Positions 8,448 through 18,294 of a stretch of DNA of 64,000 nt are shown here, one piece after another. The stretch covers positions 1,736,001-1,800,000 of the forward strand of contig NZ_FOQL01000001.1 of the NCBI RefSeq assembly GCF_900113745.1, read 5' to 3'. How positions within the stretch are numbered: the first letter of the stretch is position 1; the number at the start of each line of letters is the position of its first letter. This DNA is from Pseudomonas guineae. Lineage in GTDB: Bacteria; Pseudomonadota; Gammaproteobacteria; Pseudomonadales; Pseudomonadaceae. Under the pieces are notes generated by a model. The model was given only the letters and a program-made list of their open reading frames with translations. It was not told the origin of the DNA and did not search any database. Both the position numbers and the translations under genes were made by a program.

Positions 8448-9434
8448 TCAATCGGTGCGTTCACCACAGACATCCAAGGCAAACCAGTGTTCCACTTCGG
8501 CTTGACTCAGGCCCGCGCCGAGCAGGGCGAACAGTTTACCCAGTGCGGCTTCGCGGGTCATACCGCCCGCAGAGATCAGCCCCGTATTGGCCAGTTGGCT
8601 ACCGGCCGCATACACGCTGAATTCAACATGCCCGTGCGCGCACTGGCTGATGGCCGCCAATACCACGCCGCGATCATGCGCAGCCTTGAGCACGCCGAGC
8701 AGTTCGGCGTCATCTGCAGGTCCCGTGCCGCTGCCGTAGCATTCCAGCAGCAGACCTTGTACACCGCTGTCGAGCAGGGCACGTACATGGCTGGCCTGGA
8801 TGCCGGGATAAAACGGCAGCACGGCCAGGTTGACCGGCTGACGCGGCTGGCGATAGTCGATGCTGGCCGGGATGCTTTCGGCGCGTGCGCTCTGGCGTTG
8901 GCGCGGCAGCACATGGAAGGCGTCGAAGGCGTCGCTGCGCAGTTTGCTGACCCGTGCGCCATGCAGCAGCGCGTCATTGAAGTACAGGTGCACGCCCGGT
9001 GTAACACCCGCCTGCAGCGCGCGCATGGCGCCGAACAGGTTAGCCCAGGCATCGCTGCCGTCGGCTCCGGCCGGCAGCATCGAGCCGCTGAGAATGACCG
9101 GCAGCGGCAGGCCGAGCAGGAGAAAGCTCAGGGCGGCGGCGCTATAGGCCAGGGTGTCGGTGCCGTGCAGCAGCAATACAGCGTCGCAACCGTCACGCTC
9201 GATACCGGTGCGAATCGCTGCGACCATCGCCAGCCAGTTGTGCTGGTTCATATTGGCGCTGTCGATGGGCGGCAACAGCTCGGCAAACGACCATTGCGGT
9301 AGCGGCTGAGCTTCCTGCGTTTGCTGACTGCGCAGGCGCGCCTCGAAGCCGGACGCCGGAGCCAGGCCAGTGGCGCTCATCTGCATACCTATGGTGCCGC
9401 CGGTATACAGCATCAGGAGTTTTTTGCAGCCCAT
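8448..9434 (-). CDS. Type I L-asparaginase
   Basis: Hydrolyses asparagine to aspartate and ammonia. The two active-site signatures are present: TGGTIG at residues 11-16, with the nucleophilic Thr, and HGTDT at 90-94. No signal peptide is seen, so the enzyme is cytosolic type I. I start at the ATG at 9434 (MGCKKLLMLYTGGTIG) because GGAG lies just upstream in the minus-strand leader; a longer frame to 9497 would run into the terminator of the upstream symporter gene. The length of 328 residues is normal. Aspartate produced here can feed the aspartase encoded at 15603-17027. Confidence 0.93.
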   Translation of the reverse strand: MGCKKLLMLYTGGTIGMQMSATGLAPASGFEARLRSQQTQEAQPLPQWSFAELLPPIDSANMNQHNWLAMVAAIRTGIERDGCDAVLLLHGTDTLAYSAAALSFLLLGLPLPVILSGSMLPAGADGSDAWANLFGAMRALQAGVTPGVHLYFNDALLHGARVSKLRSDAFDAFHVLPRQRQSARAESIPASIDYRQPRQPVNLAVLPFYPGIQASHVRALLDSGVQGLLLECYGSGTGPADDAELLGVLKAAHDRGVVLAAISQCAHGHVEFSVYAAGSQLANTGLISAGGMTREAALGKLFALLGAGLSQAEVEHWFALDVCGERTD

Positions 9435-9467
9435 GCGGATTCTCCGTTTCTCATTGTTCTTATATGC

Positions 9468-9494
9468 AAACAGGGGGCTAAGCCCCCTGTTTTT
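9468..9494 (-). terminator. Intrinsic terminator of the Ala/Gly symporter gene
   Basis: CAGGGGGCT at 9471-9479 and AGCCCCCTG at 9481-9489 form a nearly loopless palindrome with A residues on one side and T residues on the other, so it can work in both directions. On the minus strand it lies 18 bases after the symporter stop and just before the asparaginase start. Confidence 0.85.
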
Positions 9495-9511
9495 CAAAGC
9501 CTGCGTAGCGT

Positions 9512-10960
9512 TTAGCGCTGATGCACGCTGTTGCCGATTTCGGCTTGTTTGGCCGGCGACGTCGCGGTGTGCGCGTTAGCCGCCCAAACGGCTGGGTCGA
9601 GGTCCAGGTCGGCGAAATTTTTCGCGTCCAGTACCGGTGACGTCACGCCGGCCCTGATCTGGCTGTCGTAATCACGCATCAGGCGCAGGCCGACCTTGAA
9701 CAGCAACGCCAGGGCAACCAAGTTGCAAATGGCCAGCAGGCCCATGGTCACATCCGCAAAGGCGAACACGGTGCCCAGATCCTGTACCGAGCCCCACAGT
9801 ACCAGAGCCACCACCAACACGCGGTAGACCATAACTGGTGCGCGCTTCTTGCTGAAGAAGCCCAGAGCGTTCTCGCCGAGGTAGTAGTTGTAGATCAAGG
9901 TGGTGAAGACGAATAGCAGCAAGGCGATGGTGACGAAAACCCGGCCCCATTCACCGACGACACTGGCCACGGCCGTTTGGGTCAGCACCACACCGGCCAT
10001 ATCCATGCCTGGCTGATAGACGCCCGACAGCAGGATGATCAGCGCGGTGCAGCTGCACAGGATGATGGTGTCGATAAACACGCTCAGCGACTGCACGATG
10101 CCCTGTGCCACCGGATGCTTAACTTCGGCCACGGCGGCGACGTTCGGCGCACTGCCCAGGCCCGCTTCGTTGGAGAACAGGCCGCGCTTCACGCCCATGA
10201 TGATCGCCGCGCCAATACCACCGGCAAACGCAGGTTCCAGACCGAAGGCGCTGTTGAAGATCAGCTGCAGGGTGGCCGGAATCGCCTCAACGTTGCTGCC
10301 AATCACGAAGATGGCCATAGAGATGTAGGCAAACGCCATTACCGGCACCAGCACGTCGGCAAATTTGGCGATGCGCTTGATGCCGCCGAAAATAATCATG
10401 CCGATCACTGCGGTCAGAATCAGACCGCTGATGTAGGTCGGCAGGCCAAAGGTGTCATGCAGCGAGCTGGCCACGGTATAGGACTGCACGGCATTGAAGC
10501 CGAAGCCAAAGGTCACCAGCAGCAGAATCGACACAACAATGCCCAACCAGCGTTGGCCGAGACCGTGCTCAATGTAGAAGGCCGGGCCACCGCGGTAGGT
10601 GCCGTCGTCTTCACGACGCTTGTACAGCTGCGCCAGGGAGCACTCGAAGTAGCTGGTGGCCATGCCGACCAATGCCACGACCCACATCCAGAAAATCGCG
10701 CCCGGGCCACCGAGCATGATCGCCACTGAAACACCGGCAATGTTGCCGGCACCCACGCGGCCGGCGACCGAGAGCATCAGCGCCTGAAACGAGCTGAGTT
10801 GCCCCGGCTGGCGCTGGAAGGCTTCGGAAAAGATACGGAACATGCTGCCGAAGTAGCGAAATTGGACGAAACGCGAGGCGATGGTGAAGTACAGACCAAG
10901 GCCGATCAGCATCACGATCAGGAGCTTGCTCCAGATCAGGTTGTTGAGAATATCGAGCAT
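9512..10960 (-). CDS. Alanine/glycine:cation symporter (AGCS family)
   Basis: A sodium- or proton-coupled importer of alanine or glycine in the inner membrane. The 482 residues contain about eleven hydrophobic helices; the family signature region SVAGRVGAGNIAGVSVAI lies near residue 64 and the second signature GGIGAAIIMGVKRGLFSNEAG near 246. The start codon at 10960 gives MLDILNNLIWSKLL, a standard N-terminus. It is divergent from an XRE-type regulator across a 152-base region containing inverted repeats, so that regulator is the likely controller. Confidence 0.92.
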   Translation of the reverse strand: MLDILNNLIWSKLLIVMLIGLGLYFTIASRFVQFRYFGSMFRIFSEAFQRQPGQLSSFQALMLSVAGRVGAGNIAGVSVAIMLGGPGAIFWMWVVALVGMATSYFECSLAQLYKRREDDGTYRGGPAFYIEHGLGQRWLGIVVSILLLVTFGFGFNAVQSYTVASSLHDTFGLPTYISGLILTAVIGMIIFGGIKRIAKFADVLVPVMAFAYISMAIFVIGSNVEAIPATLQLIFNSAFGLEPAFAGGIGAAIIMGVKRGLFSNEAGLGSAPNVAAVAEVKHPVAQGIVQSLSVFIDTIILCSCTALIILLSGVYQPGMDMAGVVLTQTAVASVVGEWGRVFVTIALLLFVFTTLIYNYYLGENALGFFSKKRAPVMVYRVLVVALVLWGSVQDLGTVFAFADVTMGLLAICNLVALALLFKVGLRLMRDYDSQIRAGVTSPVLDAKNFADLDLDPAVWAANAHTATSPAKQAEIGNSVHQR

Positions 10961-11039
10961 GGCAGGGCAGTCTCTCTTGTTGTTCTGTGGGGGGAATTTG
11001 CTAGGGGCGGAATAGTTCAGCAGGCGCGTTCGTCATGCA

Positions 11040-11098
11040 ATTTCGCAGGTGGCGGCGAAATGATGCGAGTTGATGCTAAAATTGCGCCGATCGCATCA
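11040..11098. promoter_or_regulatory. Candidate operator and promoter between AGCS symporter and XRE regulator
   Basis: ATTTCGC (11040-11046) and GCGAAAT (11055-11061) form one inverted repeat. TGATGCGA (11061-11068) and TCGCATCA (11091-11098) form another, with a third TGATGC copy at 11071. An extended -10 element, TGCTAAAAT, ends at 11082, 30 bases before the regulator ATG. The repeats overlap this promoter, which suggests autoregulation. Protein binding is inferred. Confidence 0.45.
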
Positions 11099-11112
11099 CC
11101 GGAAAATCCATC

Positions 11113-11931
11113 ATGTCCGACTACTTAGGGCTCAATCTCAAGCTGTTGTGCAGCCATTACCGGTCGATCGCGGAGGTGTGCCGCAAGCTGGCGATCAACC
11201 GTGCTCAGTTCAACAAATACCTCAGCGGTCAGAGTCGCCCGACGGCCTACAACCTCAAGCGCATTTGTGATTTTTTCGGGGTCGAGGGCTACGAACTGAG
11301 CCTGCCGAGTGAGCAGTTTGCCGACCTGATCGGCGCGCGCAGCGGCAGTCAAGAAGCGCGGGTTGTCACCGATCCCTTGCTGGAGTTATTCCAGCCCCTT
11401 GGCGAGCATTCCAGCAGCCTGTCGCGTTACTGCGGCTACTACTTCGAGTACGCCAACTGCATGTCGGTACCGGGGCAGATTTTGCTGTCGCTGGTGCACC
11501 TGCGCGAGGAGCGCGGCAGCTACCTGTTTGAGCGTCAGGAGCGTCAGGAACCGTCGCGCGCCGACAGTGGCAAGGCCGAGGATTGGGTGCGTTGCCGCTA
11601 CCTGGGCGCGGCCTTCTACCTGCAAGATCGGCTGTTTCTGATCGACTACGAGTCGCTGACCGGTAACGAGATGAGCCAGACCATCCTGATCCCCAGTTTC
11701 AAGAGCCGCATCAGCCGCCTCAACGGCCTGAAAACCGGAGTGTCCAGCGGCGACTTACGTACCCCGGCCTGTACGCGGGTGGTCTGGGAGTTTCTCGGCA
11801 ATGACATCAATCGGGTCAACGCCTACCGTCAGGTGATGCTCTACAGCCCGGATGATCCGCGCATCGACGCCGACATTCGCCAGCGCCTGAGTGGTGCGCA
11901 AATCCGTAATGGCCTGTTTGAGATCGAGTAA
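11113..11931 (+). CDS. XRE/Cro-type helix-turn-helix transcriptional regulator
   Basis: A 272-residue DNA-binding protein. The N-terminal helix-turn-helix spans roughly residues 15-50 (VCRKLAINRAQFNKYLSGQS followed by RPTAYNLKRICDFFGV), typical of phage-repressor-like regulators. The remaining 200 residues are a soluble domain I do not recognise, probably a ligand-sensing domain. It is transcribed divergently from the Ala/Gly symporter gene, with palindromes over its own promoter, so it likely controls both. The effector may be an amino acid, but this is a guess from the neighbour. Confidence 0.85.
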   Translation: MSDYLGLNLKLLCSHYRSIAEVCRKLAINRAQFNKYLSGQSRPTAYNLKRICDFFGVEGYELSLPSEQFADLIGARSGSQEARVVTDPLLELFQPLGEHSSSLSRYCGYYFEYANCMSVPGQILLSLVHLREERGSYLFERQERQEPSRADSGKAEDWVRCRYLGAAFYLQDRLFLIDYESLTGNEMSQTILIPSFKSRISRLNGLKTGVSSGDLRTPACTRVVWEFLGNDINRVNAYRQVMLYSPDDPRIDADIRQRLSGAQIRNGLFEIE

Positions 11932-11940
11932 GGCGTAGCC

Positions 11941-12561
11941 TCAGCTCAAGCGTGCCACGAGTGCCTGGTCTGCGGCGGCAGGGCTGGCACTGAGGCCTTT
12001 ATGCACCCCGTCGCGATCAGCGGCCGTGCGGTTCTGGCTGAGTTTCCATTGGCCCTCAAGGCGCTGGATCGGCAGGGCGAAGCCGACGATGGCGCGCAGC
12101 ATCGTGTCGATATAGTCCCTGGGCGCATCACTGACCGCCCAGGGCCGCTCGCGTCCGGCCTCATGCTGGGCACTGAGACGGCTGACCAACTGCAGCAGCC
12201 CCTCGCGGTCTTCAATCAGCTGCGCCTGACCGCGTGCGTGCACGGCGATGTAGTTCCAGGTGGGCACGGCTTTGCCGTGTTCGGCCTTGCTCGGATACCA
12301 CGCGGGGCTGATGTAGGCCTGTGGCCCCTGGAAGATGGCCAGGGTTTCGCCCTGCAGCAGCTCACGCCAATGTGGGTTGGCGCGGGCAAAGTGGCCGTAG
12401 AGGGTGCCGAATTCGCCCTCGTCGGCGGCCAGCAGGAGCGGCAGGTGGCTGGCCTGTAGACCGTTTGCGCCCTGGTTTATCAGCGTTGCCAGTGGGCAGT
12501 CGTTGATCTGCTGATGCAGCAACGCGAGGTCGTTTTGACGGAACGCGGGTGGCGTGTACAT
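11941..12561 (-). CDS. PaiB-like FMN-binding protein
   Basis: A 206-residue protein of the FMN-binding negative regulator family (PaiB, split-barrel flavin fold). Recognisable parts are the N-terminal MYTPPAFRQND, PLLL around residue 40, and the central PTWNYIAVHARGQAQ block at about 100-114, common to the family. I start at the ATG at 12561 since GGAG precedes it; an upstream in-frame start at 12585 has no such site. Bacillus PaiB affects sporulation and protease genes, but in Pseudomonas the role is not established. The gene converges with the XRE regulator with only 9 bases between stops. Confidence 0.82.
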   Translation of the reverse strand: MYTPPAFRQNDLALLHQQINDCPLATLINQGANGLQASHLPLLLAADEGEFGTLYGHFARANPHWRELLQGETLAIFQGPQAYISPAWYPSKAEHGKAVPTWNYIAVHARGQAQLIEDREGLLQLVSRLSAQHEAGRERPWAVSDAPRDYIDTMLRAIVGFALPIQRLEGQWKLSQNRTAADRDGVHKGLSASPAAADQALVARLS

Positions 12562-12693
12562 GGGGGACTCCGGCGGTGAGGCCATATCCTAGCGCGCGGT
12601 GCCGGGCCGGATAAGCGCCAGTTGCGGCGACTTTTACCGGCACAGTTGGCGTCGCGCTTTGGGTCAGCCGCCGGCCTTTAGCCAAGGGCGCTT

Positions 12694-14103
12694 TTATTCA
12701 TGCGGCACGTCCTTGTCGAGCAGGTCATTGCCTGGGTCGGATTGGATTTCCGCGTCCACTTTCTGCTCCAGGTGTTTATCCGGGGTGACATCGAGCACCG
12801 CATCGCCGCGCTCCACTCGGGTTGCCGGCGGCTCATTTTTGCCCGCGCGGCCAGCGAGCGGTGTGGCGTCGGTACTTTTGGCATCCACCGCGCTAAACAG
12901 CGCGGTGTTGACTGCGGAGTCGAAGCGCAACCGATAAATCGGCTCCGGCAAGGTGAAGCCCTGCGCTTGCAGTGCACGCATGGCGGCGCGAATGGCCAGG
13001 CTGCGGGCTTTGGCAAAATTGGTTTGGCGTTGATCGATCCAGGCGTAGAAGGTCAGAACGATGTTGGAGTCGCCCACCGTATTGATCAGCGCGTCGGGCT
13101 CGGGCTCTTGCAGGATAAAGTCGAGGCTGCTGACGGCGTCCAGGCCCGCCTGCATTGCGGCCACCGGGTCATCGTCGGCATCCACGCCGAGTTCGAACTC
13201 AAAGCGCCGTTCCGGGTTGGTCGAGTAATTGAGGATGATGCCCTTGAACACCGCCGCATTGGGGATGCGCATATGGTTGCCGTCGAGGGTCATTAAAATC
13301 GTGGCGCGCGAGGTCAGGCGCACGACGATGCCCTCGATGTCATTGATGATCACGTGATCCTTGGCGCGGAACGGCTGGCGTAGGCTGAGCATCACGCTGG
13401 AGATGTAATTCTCCACCGTATCGCGCACGGCAAAACCGATAGCCAGGCCAATGACCCCGGCGCCGCCGAGGATGGTGGTGATGACGGCAGCCGCGCCGAG
13501 CAGATTGAGCGCCAGAATAATCCCCAGCAGCAGGATGACCACGCGCATGGCCTGGGCCATAAGGTCGGCGAGGAAAGGGTTGGGCGCTATTTTTCGCCAT
13601 AAAAATTGCCGGTCGGCAATGAAATTGCCCAGCAGGACAAAGGCGGTTAAAACCAGCAGCGCCAGGCCAAGCAACGGCAGGGCTTTTATAAAATTCACGC
13701 TTTGCGTGCGCAGGCGCTCAATCACTGGGCGCACGTTGTCGGCCACGGCCAGGGTTCTGCTCATCTCGTCGGTTACCGTGACCACCCCGGCGAGCCGGCT
13801 TGCTAAGCGCTGGGCTTGCTGCGCCGCCATTTCATTGGCCACCTCGCCACGCAGAATGACCACGCCGCCACCGACATACACCGTGACGCCGCGCAGTGGC
13901 TCCAGTTCGGCAAAAATATTCTCGATGCGCGCCTGAATCGTCTCATCGCTCTGCGTTGCTTCTGCTTCGATAGCCGCCTCGGCGACGGGCTCGGAAAGGC
14001 TCGCGTCTTCGCTTTGCGCCCAGGCCGCGTGGGCCGGTAATAAAACAGTCAGCAGTGCCAATGCCAGCAGCGTATTGCGCGAGGGCTTGGTTGAGAACGT
14101 CAT
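12694..14103 (-). CDS. BON-domain mechanosensitive ion channel (MscS family)
   Basis: A small-conductance mechanosensitive channel predicted to relieve turgor under osmotic downshock. The order is: cleavable signal peptide (to about AWAQ, residue 30), a BON domain at about 55-115 (VTVYVGGGVVILRGEV), three to four membrane helices at about 140-250, and the MscS pore and beta domain with VIGLAIGFAVRDTVENYISS around residue 215. The acidic C-terminal tail has no match I recognise. GGAG lies upstream of the ATG. It is a single gene downstream of a broken symporter and may share no operon with it. Confidence 0.9.
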   Translation of the reverse strand: MTFSTKPSRNTLLALALLTVLLPAHAAWAQSEDASLSEPVAEAAIEAEATQSDETIQARIENIFAELEPLRGVTVYVGGGVVILRGEVANEMAAQQAQRLASRLAGVVTVTDEMSRTLAVADNVRPVIERLRTQSVNFIKALPLLGLALLVLTAFVLLGNFIADRQFLWRKIAPNPFLADLMAQAMRVVILLLGIILALNLLGAAAVITTILGGAGVIGLAIGFAVRDTVENYISSVMLSLRQPFRAKDHVIINDIEGIVVRLTSRATILMTLDGNHMRIPNAAVFKGIILNYSTNPERRFEFELGVDADDDPVAAMQAGLDAVSSLDFILQEPEPDALINTVGDSNIVLTFYAWIDQRQTNFAKARSLAIRAAMRALQAQGFTLPEPIYRLRFDSAVNTALFSAVDAKSTDATPLAGRAGKNEPPATRVERGDAVLDVTPDKHLEQKVDAEIQSDPGNDLLDKDVPHE

Positions 14104-14268
14104 CGCAGGCGGCTCCGAAATAAGGCGACAGTAAAAACACTAGCCTACACGGATGCGCAAAACGCTGACTGGCCGAGTGCGCGGAGGCTAGTGCGGCCGC
14201 AAGCCAATAGCACAACGCCCCGTGAACACGAGGTTGATGGGGCGTTGTGGAGGGCAGGGTTGGCGGCT

Positions 14269-15254
14269 TTACTGCGCGTTGTCGCTGTTATAAATGGTCT
14301 GATCCAGCTCGTGCTCGCTGTGCCCGGCCAGGGTGTGGTCATCAGGTCGCCGGCCACGTTGACCGTGGTACGGGCCATGTCGAGAATGCGATCAATCCCG
14401 GCGATCAGCGCCACACCTTCCAGCGGCAGACCGACCGAGGTCAGCACCAAACCGAGCATGATCAGCCCGGCGCCCGGGACACCTGCGGTGCCCACCGACG
14501 CCAGGGTGGCGGTGAGGATAATCATCAAGTACTGCGCGCCGTTGAGTTCGACACCGAAGGCCTGGGCAATAAACAGCGCCAGCACACCTTGGTAGATGGC
14601 CGTGCCATCCATGTTGATGGTGGCGCCTACCGGCAGAACGAAGCCCGCCACACCTTGCGATACACCGAGGTTTTTACGCGCGCACTCAATCGACACCGGC
14701 AGGGTGCCAGCGCTGCTTGAGGTGCTAAAGGCCACAGCCAACGCCGGTGCCACGCCCCTGAAAAAGCGCAGCGGGCTGAGCCGTGCCAGCAGTGCCAGCA
14801 TGTTCATGCTCACGCCCAAGGCGATAGCGAACACGATGATCTGCAGGATATTGCCTTGGGCAAAGGCGTTGACCGGATTAGTCGGCACCAGGTCGACCAG
14901 GATCTGCATCAGCGACGGTGCTTGCTTAACGTCTTGGGCGCCGCTGGCGACCATGTTCATGCCTTCGCCGGGCGTAAACAGGGCACCGAAGAGCAGGCCG
15001 ATGCTCACTGCAAACGCGGGGGTAACCAAATAGATGGCGATGGTTTTGACGCTGATACGGCCGAGCTTGGCGCTGTCGCTCATGGCGGTGATACCGGCCA
15101 CCAGGGAGACGAATACCAGCGGCACGATGAGCATCTTGATCGCGTTGAGGAACAGCGTGCCAATCGGCGCGAGCACCAAGGCGTCGGTCTTCAACAGCAT
15201 ACCGGTGAGTACGCCGAGGCCGAGGCCGATAAGGATTTGCTGCTACAGCGGCAT
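14269..15254 (-). pseudogene. Degraded dicarboxylate/amino acid:cation symporter (DAACS)
   Basis: The remains of a glutamate/aspartate/C4-dicarboxylate symporter. Three lesions are visible. Codon 4 after the ATG at 15254 is TAG (15243-15245), reading MPL-stop-QQILIGLGLGV. Near 14800, IALGVSMN runs straight into LALLARLSPLRFF, so about 75-85 residues covering middle helices are missing compared with the family. Near 14330, after GDLMTT, one base is lost: the next frame continues as LAGHSEHELDQTIYNSDNAQ to a TAA at 14269-14271. Intact, it would be about 400 residues; the conserved segments STSSSAGTLP and GATINMDGTAIYQ remain. It lies downstream of aspA, so it was probably its aspartate or fumarate importer. 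Confidence 0.85.
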
Positions 15255-15377
15255 GCGGCGCAGAGTTATTACTCGGATTGTCGTTTTTATGAGGCCGTTA
15301 CAACAGCCTTGAAAAATGCCGCTCGGCAAGCTCGGCTGGTCACGCTTTTTGCCCGGCATAAATGCCGATTTTTAAAC

Positions 15378-15411
15378 AAAAAAACGCGCCGGTCCTTGCG
15401 GAAACGGCGCG
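15378..15411 (-). terminator. Intrinsic terminator downstream of aspA and small ORF
   Basis: On the minus strand CGCGCCG (15405-15411) pairs with CGGCGCG (15385-15391) and is followed by seven T residues (A run 15378-15384). It ends the aspA transcript 190 bases past its stop, leaving room for the 52-codon frame at 15429-15587. A second hairpin, CGGCAT-AA-ATGCCG at 15354-15367, follows. Confidence 0.8.
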
Positions 15412-15428
15412 CTGTATTGCTCTGTGCG

Positions 15429-15587
15429 TCAGGTGGCTAGGGTTACCTGGCGCGGGACGCTCACGGCTTGCGCCGGCTGTGGCGTCGCGCCGAGCAGGCT
15501 CTGGCTGTAAAACATCGGCACACTAGGCCATAGACGGCGCGGCGGATGAATAGCGAGAAAACCGGTAGGCGCGGGTTGGTTGCACAT
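15429..15587 (-). CDS. Candidate small protein of 52 residues after aspA
   Basis: A short frame starting with ATG at 15587, 15 bases after the aspA stop, preceded by AGGTGAG at a workable distance, and ending just before the aspA-side terminator. The product begins MCNQPAPTGFLAIHPPRR, is proline-rich and has no membrane segment. I do not recognise it. Position and ribosome site are the only support; it could be chance coding within a 3' untranslated region. Confidence 0.35.
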   Translation of the reverse strand: MCNQPAPTGFLAIHPPRRLWPSVPMFYSQSLLGATPQPAQAVSVPRQVTLAT

Positions 15588-15602
15588 GGCTACTCACCTG
15601 GC

Positions 15603-17027
<1,425 letters not shown>

Positions 17028-17180
17028 GATGGTTACGGTCTCTGAGAGGACGGCTTGTGCCGCGATGTGCCGTAGATTAAGGGCTGCAGCTTGGTGCTGG
17101 CCAATGCTGTTAAACGCTAGGTCATGCATAATCGGCATAATGTCGATGTGACGTCCGCTTGCGCTCGAACGTGCACTCTA

Positions 17181-17206
17181 CCTGTGGGAGGGGCTCCAGC
17201 CGCGAT
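17181..17206 (+). repeat. REP-type repeat
   Basis: CCTGTGGGAGGGGCTCCAGC followed by CGCGAT matches the familiar Pseudomonas REP pattern (TGTGGGAG...GC...GCCGCGA). Single copy in the aspA-LysR gap. Confidence 0.7.
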
Positions 17207-17237
17207 CGTCGCCGCTACGACTGCATGGATGCAGAGC

Positions 17238-17318
17238 TTAGGGTGGATGACACTTTACCCATCCACCACAACTGAATGCCGGCTGAGCGGTGGATGAAGA
17301 GAGCGTCATCCACCCTAC
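17238..17318. repeat. 81-bp palindromic element, GGTGGATGA subtype
   Basis: Ends are TTAGGGTGGATGAC (17238-17251) and GTCATCCACCCTA (17305-17317), with internal CATCCACCA and GGTGGATGA in inverted order. It is related to the 157-bp elements but with GGATGA in place of GGGTTA. It ends about 15 bases before the LysR start, so its hairpin may sit in that gene's leader. Confidence 0.7.
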
Positions 17319-17333
17319 AAAACAGGAGCGACG

Positions 17334-18239
17334 ATGAACCTTGAAAGTAAATGGCTGGAAGATTTTGTCACCCTGGCCGCCACCCGCAGCTTTTCTCAGG
17401 CGGCGCAAAAGCGTTTCGTCACCCAGCCGGCATTCAGCCGGCGCATCCGCAGCCTGGAAAACATGCTCGGCTTGACCCTGGTGGACCGCAGCTGCACACC
17501 GGTTGAATTGACGGAGTCTGGCCAGCTGTTTCTGGTCACGGCGCGCAGCATTGTCGAGCAGCTGGGTGAGGTGGTGCGCCACCTGCACAACGTCGAAGGC
17601 CAGCAGGGCGAGGTGATGCAAATTGCCGCCGCACATTCGCTGAGCTTGGGTTTTTTTCCCGAATGGATCGCTCGCCTGCGCCGCGAAGGCCTGCCGTTGC
17701 ACACCCGTTTGGTGGCCACCAACGTTGGTGAGGCGGTGCACGCCTTGCGTGACGGCGCCTGCGATCTGATTCTGGCCTTTTATGATCCGGACGCGGCGCT
17801 GCAAATGGACCCGGAGATTTTCCCCTCACTGCACCTGGGTCGTACTGAGATGTTGCCCGTGTGCGCAGTCGATCAAGACGCTCAGCCATTATTCGATTTG
17901 GACAGCGGGCAAAGCGTACCGCTGCTGGCTTACACCGCCGGCGCCTTTCTCGGCCGTTCGGTCAATCTGCTGCTGCGCCAACGCGCGCTGCGTTCCACCA
18001 CTGTGTATGAAACGGCCATGGCTGACAGCCTGAAAAGCATGGCCTTGCAGGGCATGGGCGTGGCCTGGGTGCCGCGCTTATCGGTGACCGGCGAACTGGC
18101 GCGCGGTGAGCTGGTGGTGTGCGGCAATGCACAGTGGCAGGTGCCACTGGAAATTCGCCTGTACCGCTGCGCCTTGGTACGCAAGGCGTCGGTGCGCCTG
18201 CTCTGGCGCAAGCTGGAAACCGGCGAGGTCGGTGGCTAA
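17334..18239 (+). CDS. LysR-family regulator divergent from aspA
   Basis: A 301-residue LysR-type regulator. The winged helix-turn-helix occupies residues 1-60 (DFVTLAATRSFSQAAQKRFV then TQPAFSRRIRSLENMLG), followed by the two-lobed periplasmic-binding-protein-like effector domain to residue 295. The gene begins next to aspA on the opposite strand, an arrangement known in pseudomonads, so it probably controls aspA, but the effector is unknown. The 306-base gap with aspA holds a REP and a palindromic repeat. ATG at 17334 follows GGAG. Confidence 0.88.
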   Translation: MNLESKWLEDFVTLAATRSFSQAAQKRFVTQPAFSRRIRSLENMLGLTLVDRSCTPVELTESGQLFLVTARSIVEQLGEVVRHLHNVEGQQGEVMQIAAAHSLSLGFFPEWIARLRREGLPLHTRLVATNVGEAVHALRDGACDLILAFYDPDAALQMDPEIFPSLHLGRTEMLPVCAVDQDAQPLFDLDSGQSVPLLAYTAGAFLGRSVNLLLRQRALRSTTVYETAMADSLKSMALQGMGVAWVPRLSVTGELARGELVVCGNAQWQVPLEIRLYRCALVRKASVRLLWRKLETGEVGG

Positions 18240-18259
18240 AACCCTGTGCTGAATATCGC

Positions 18260-18286
18260 CGGCGCAGCAGATTTCCCGCTGCGCCG
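18260..18286. terminator. Possible bidirectional terminator hairpin
   Basis: CGGCGCAGC (18260-18268) and GCTGCGCCG (18278-18286) form a perfect 9-bp stem between the convergent LysR and polyamine-binding genes. There is no T run on either side, so its strength is doubtful. Confidence 0.4.
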
Positions 18287-18294
18287 TGATGACA

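Noticed and set aside
14145..15200. Reading the symporter as an intact 351-residue protein
   Set aside because: It lacks the first helix, lacks middle helices, and its last 50 residues do not fit the family, while another frame supplies the native C-terminus.
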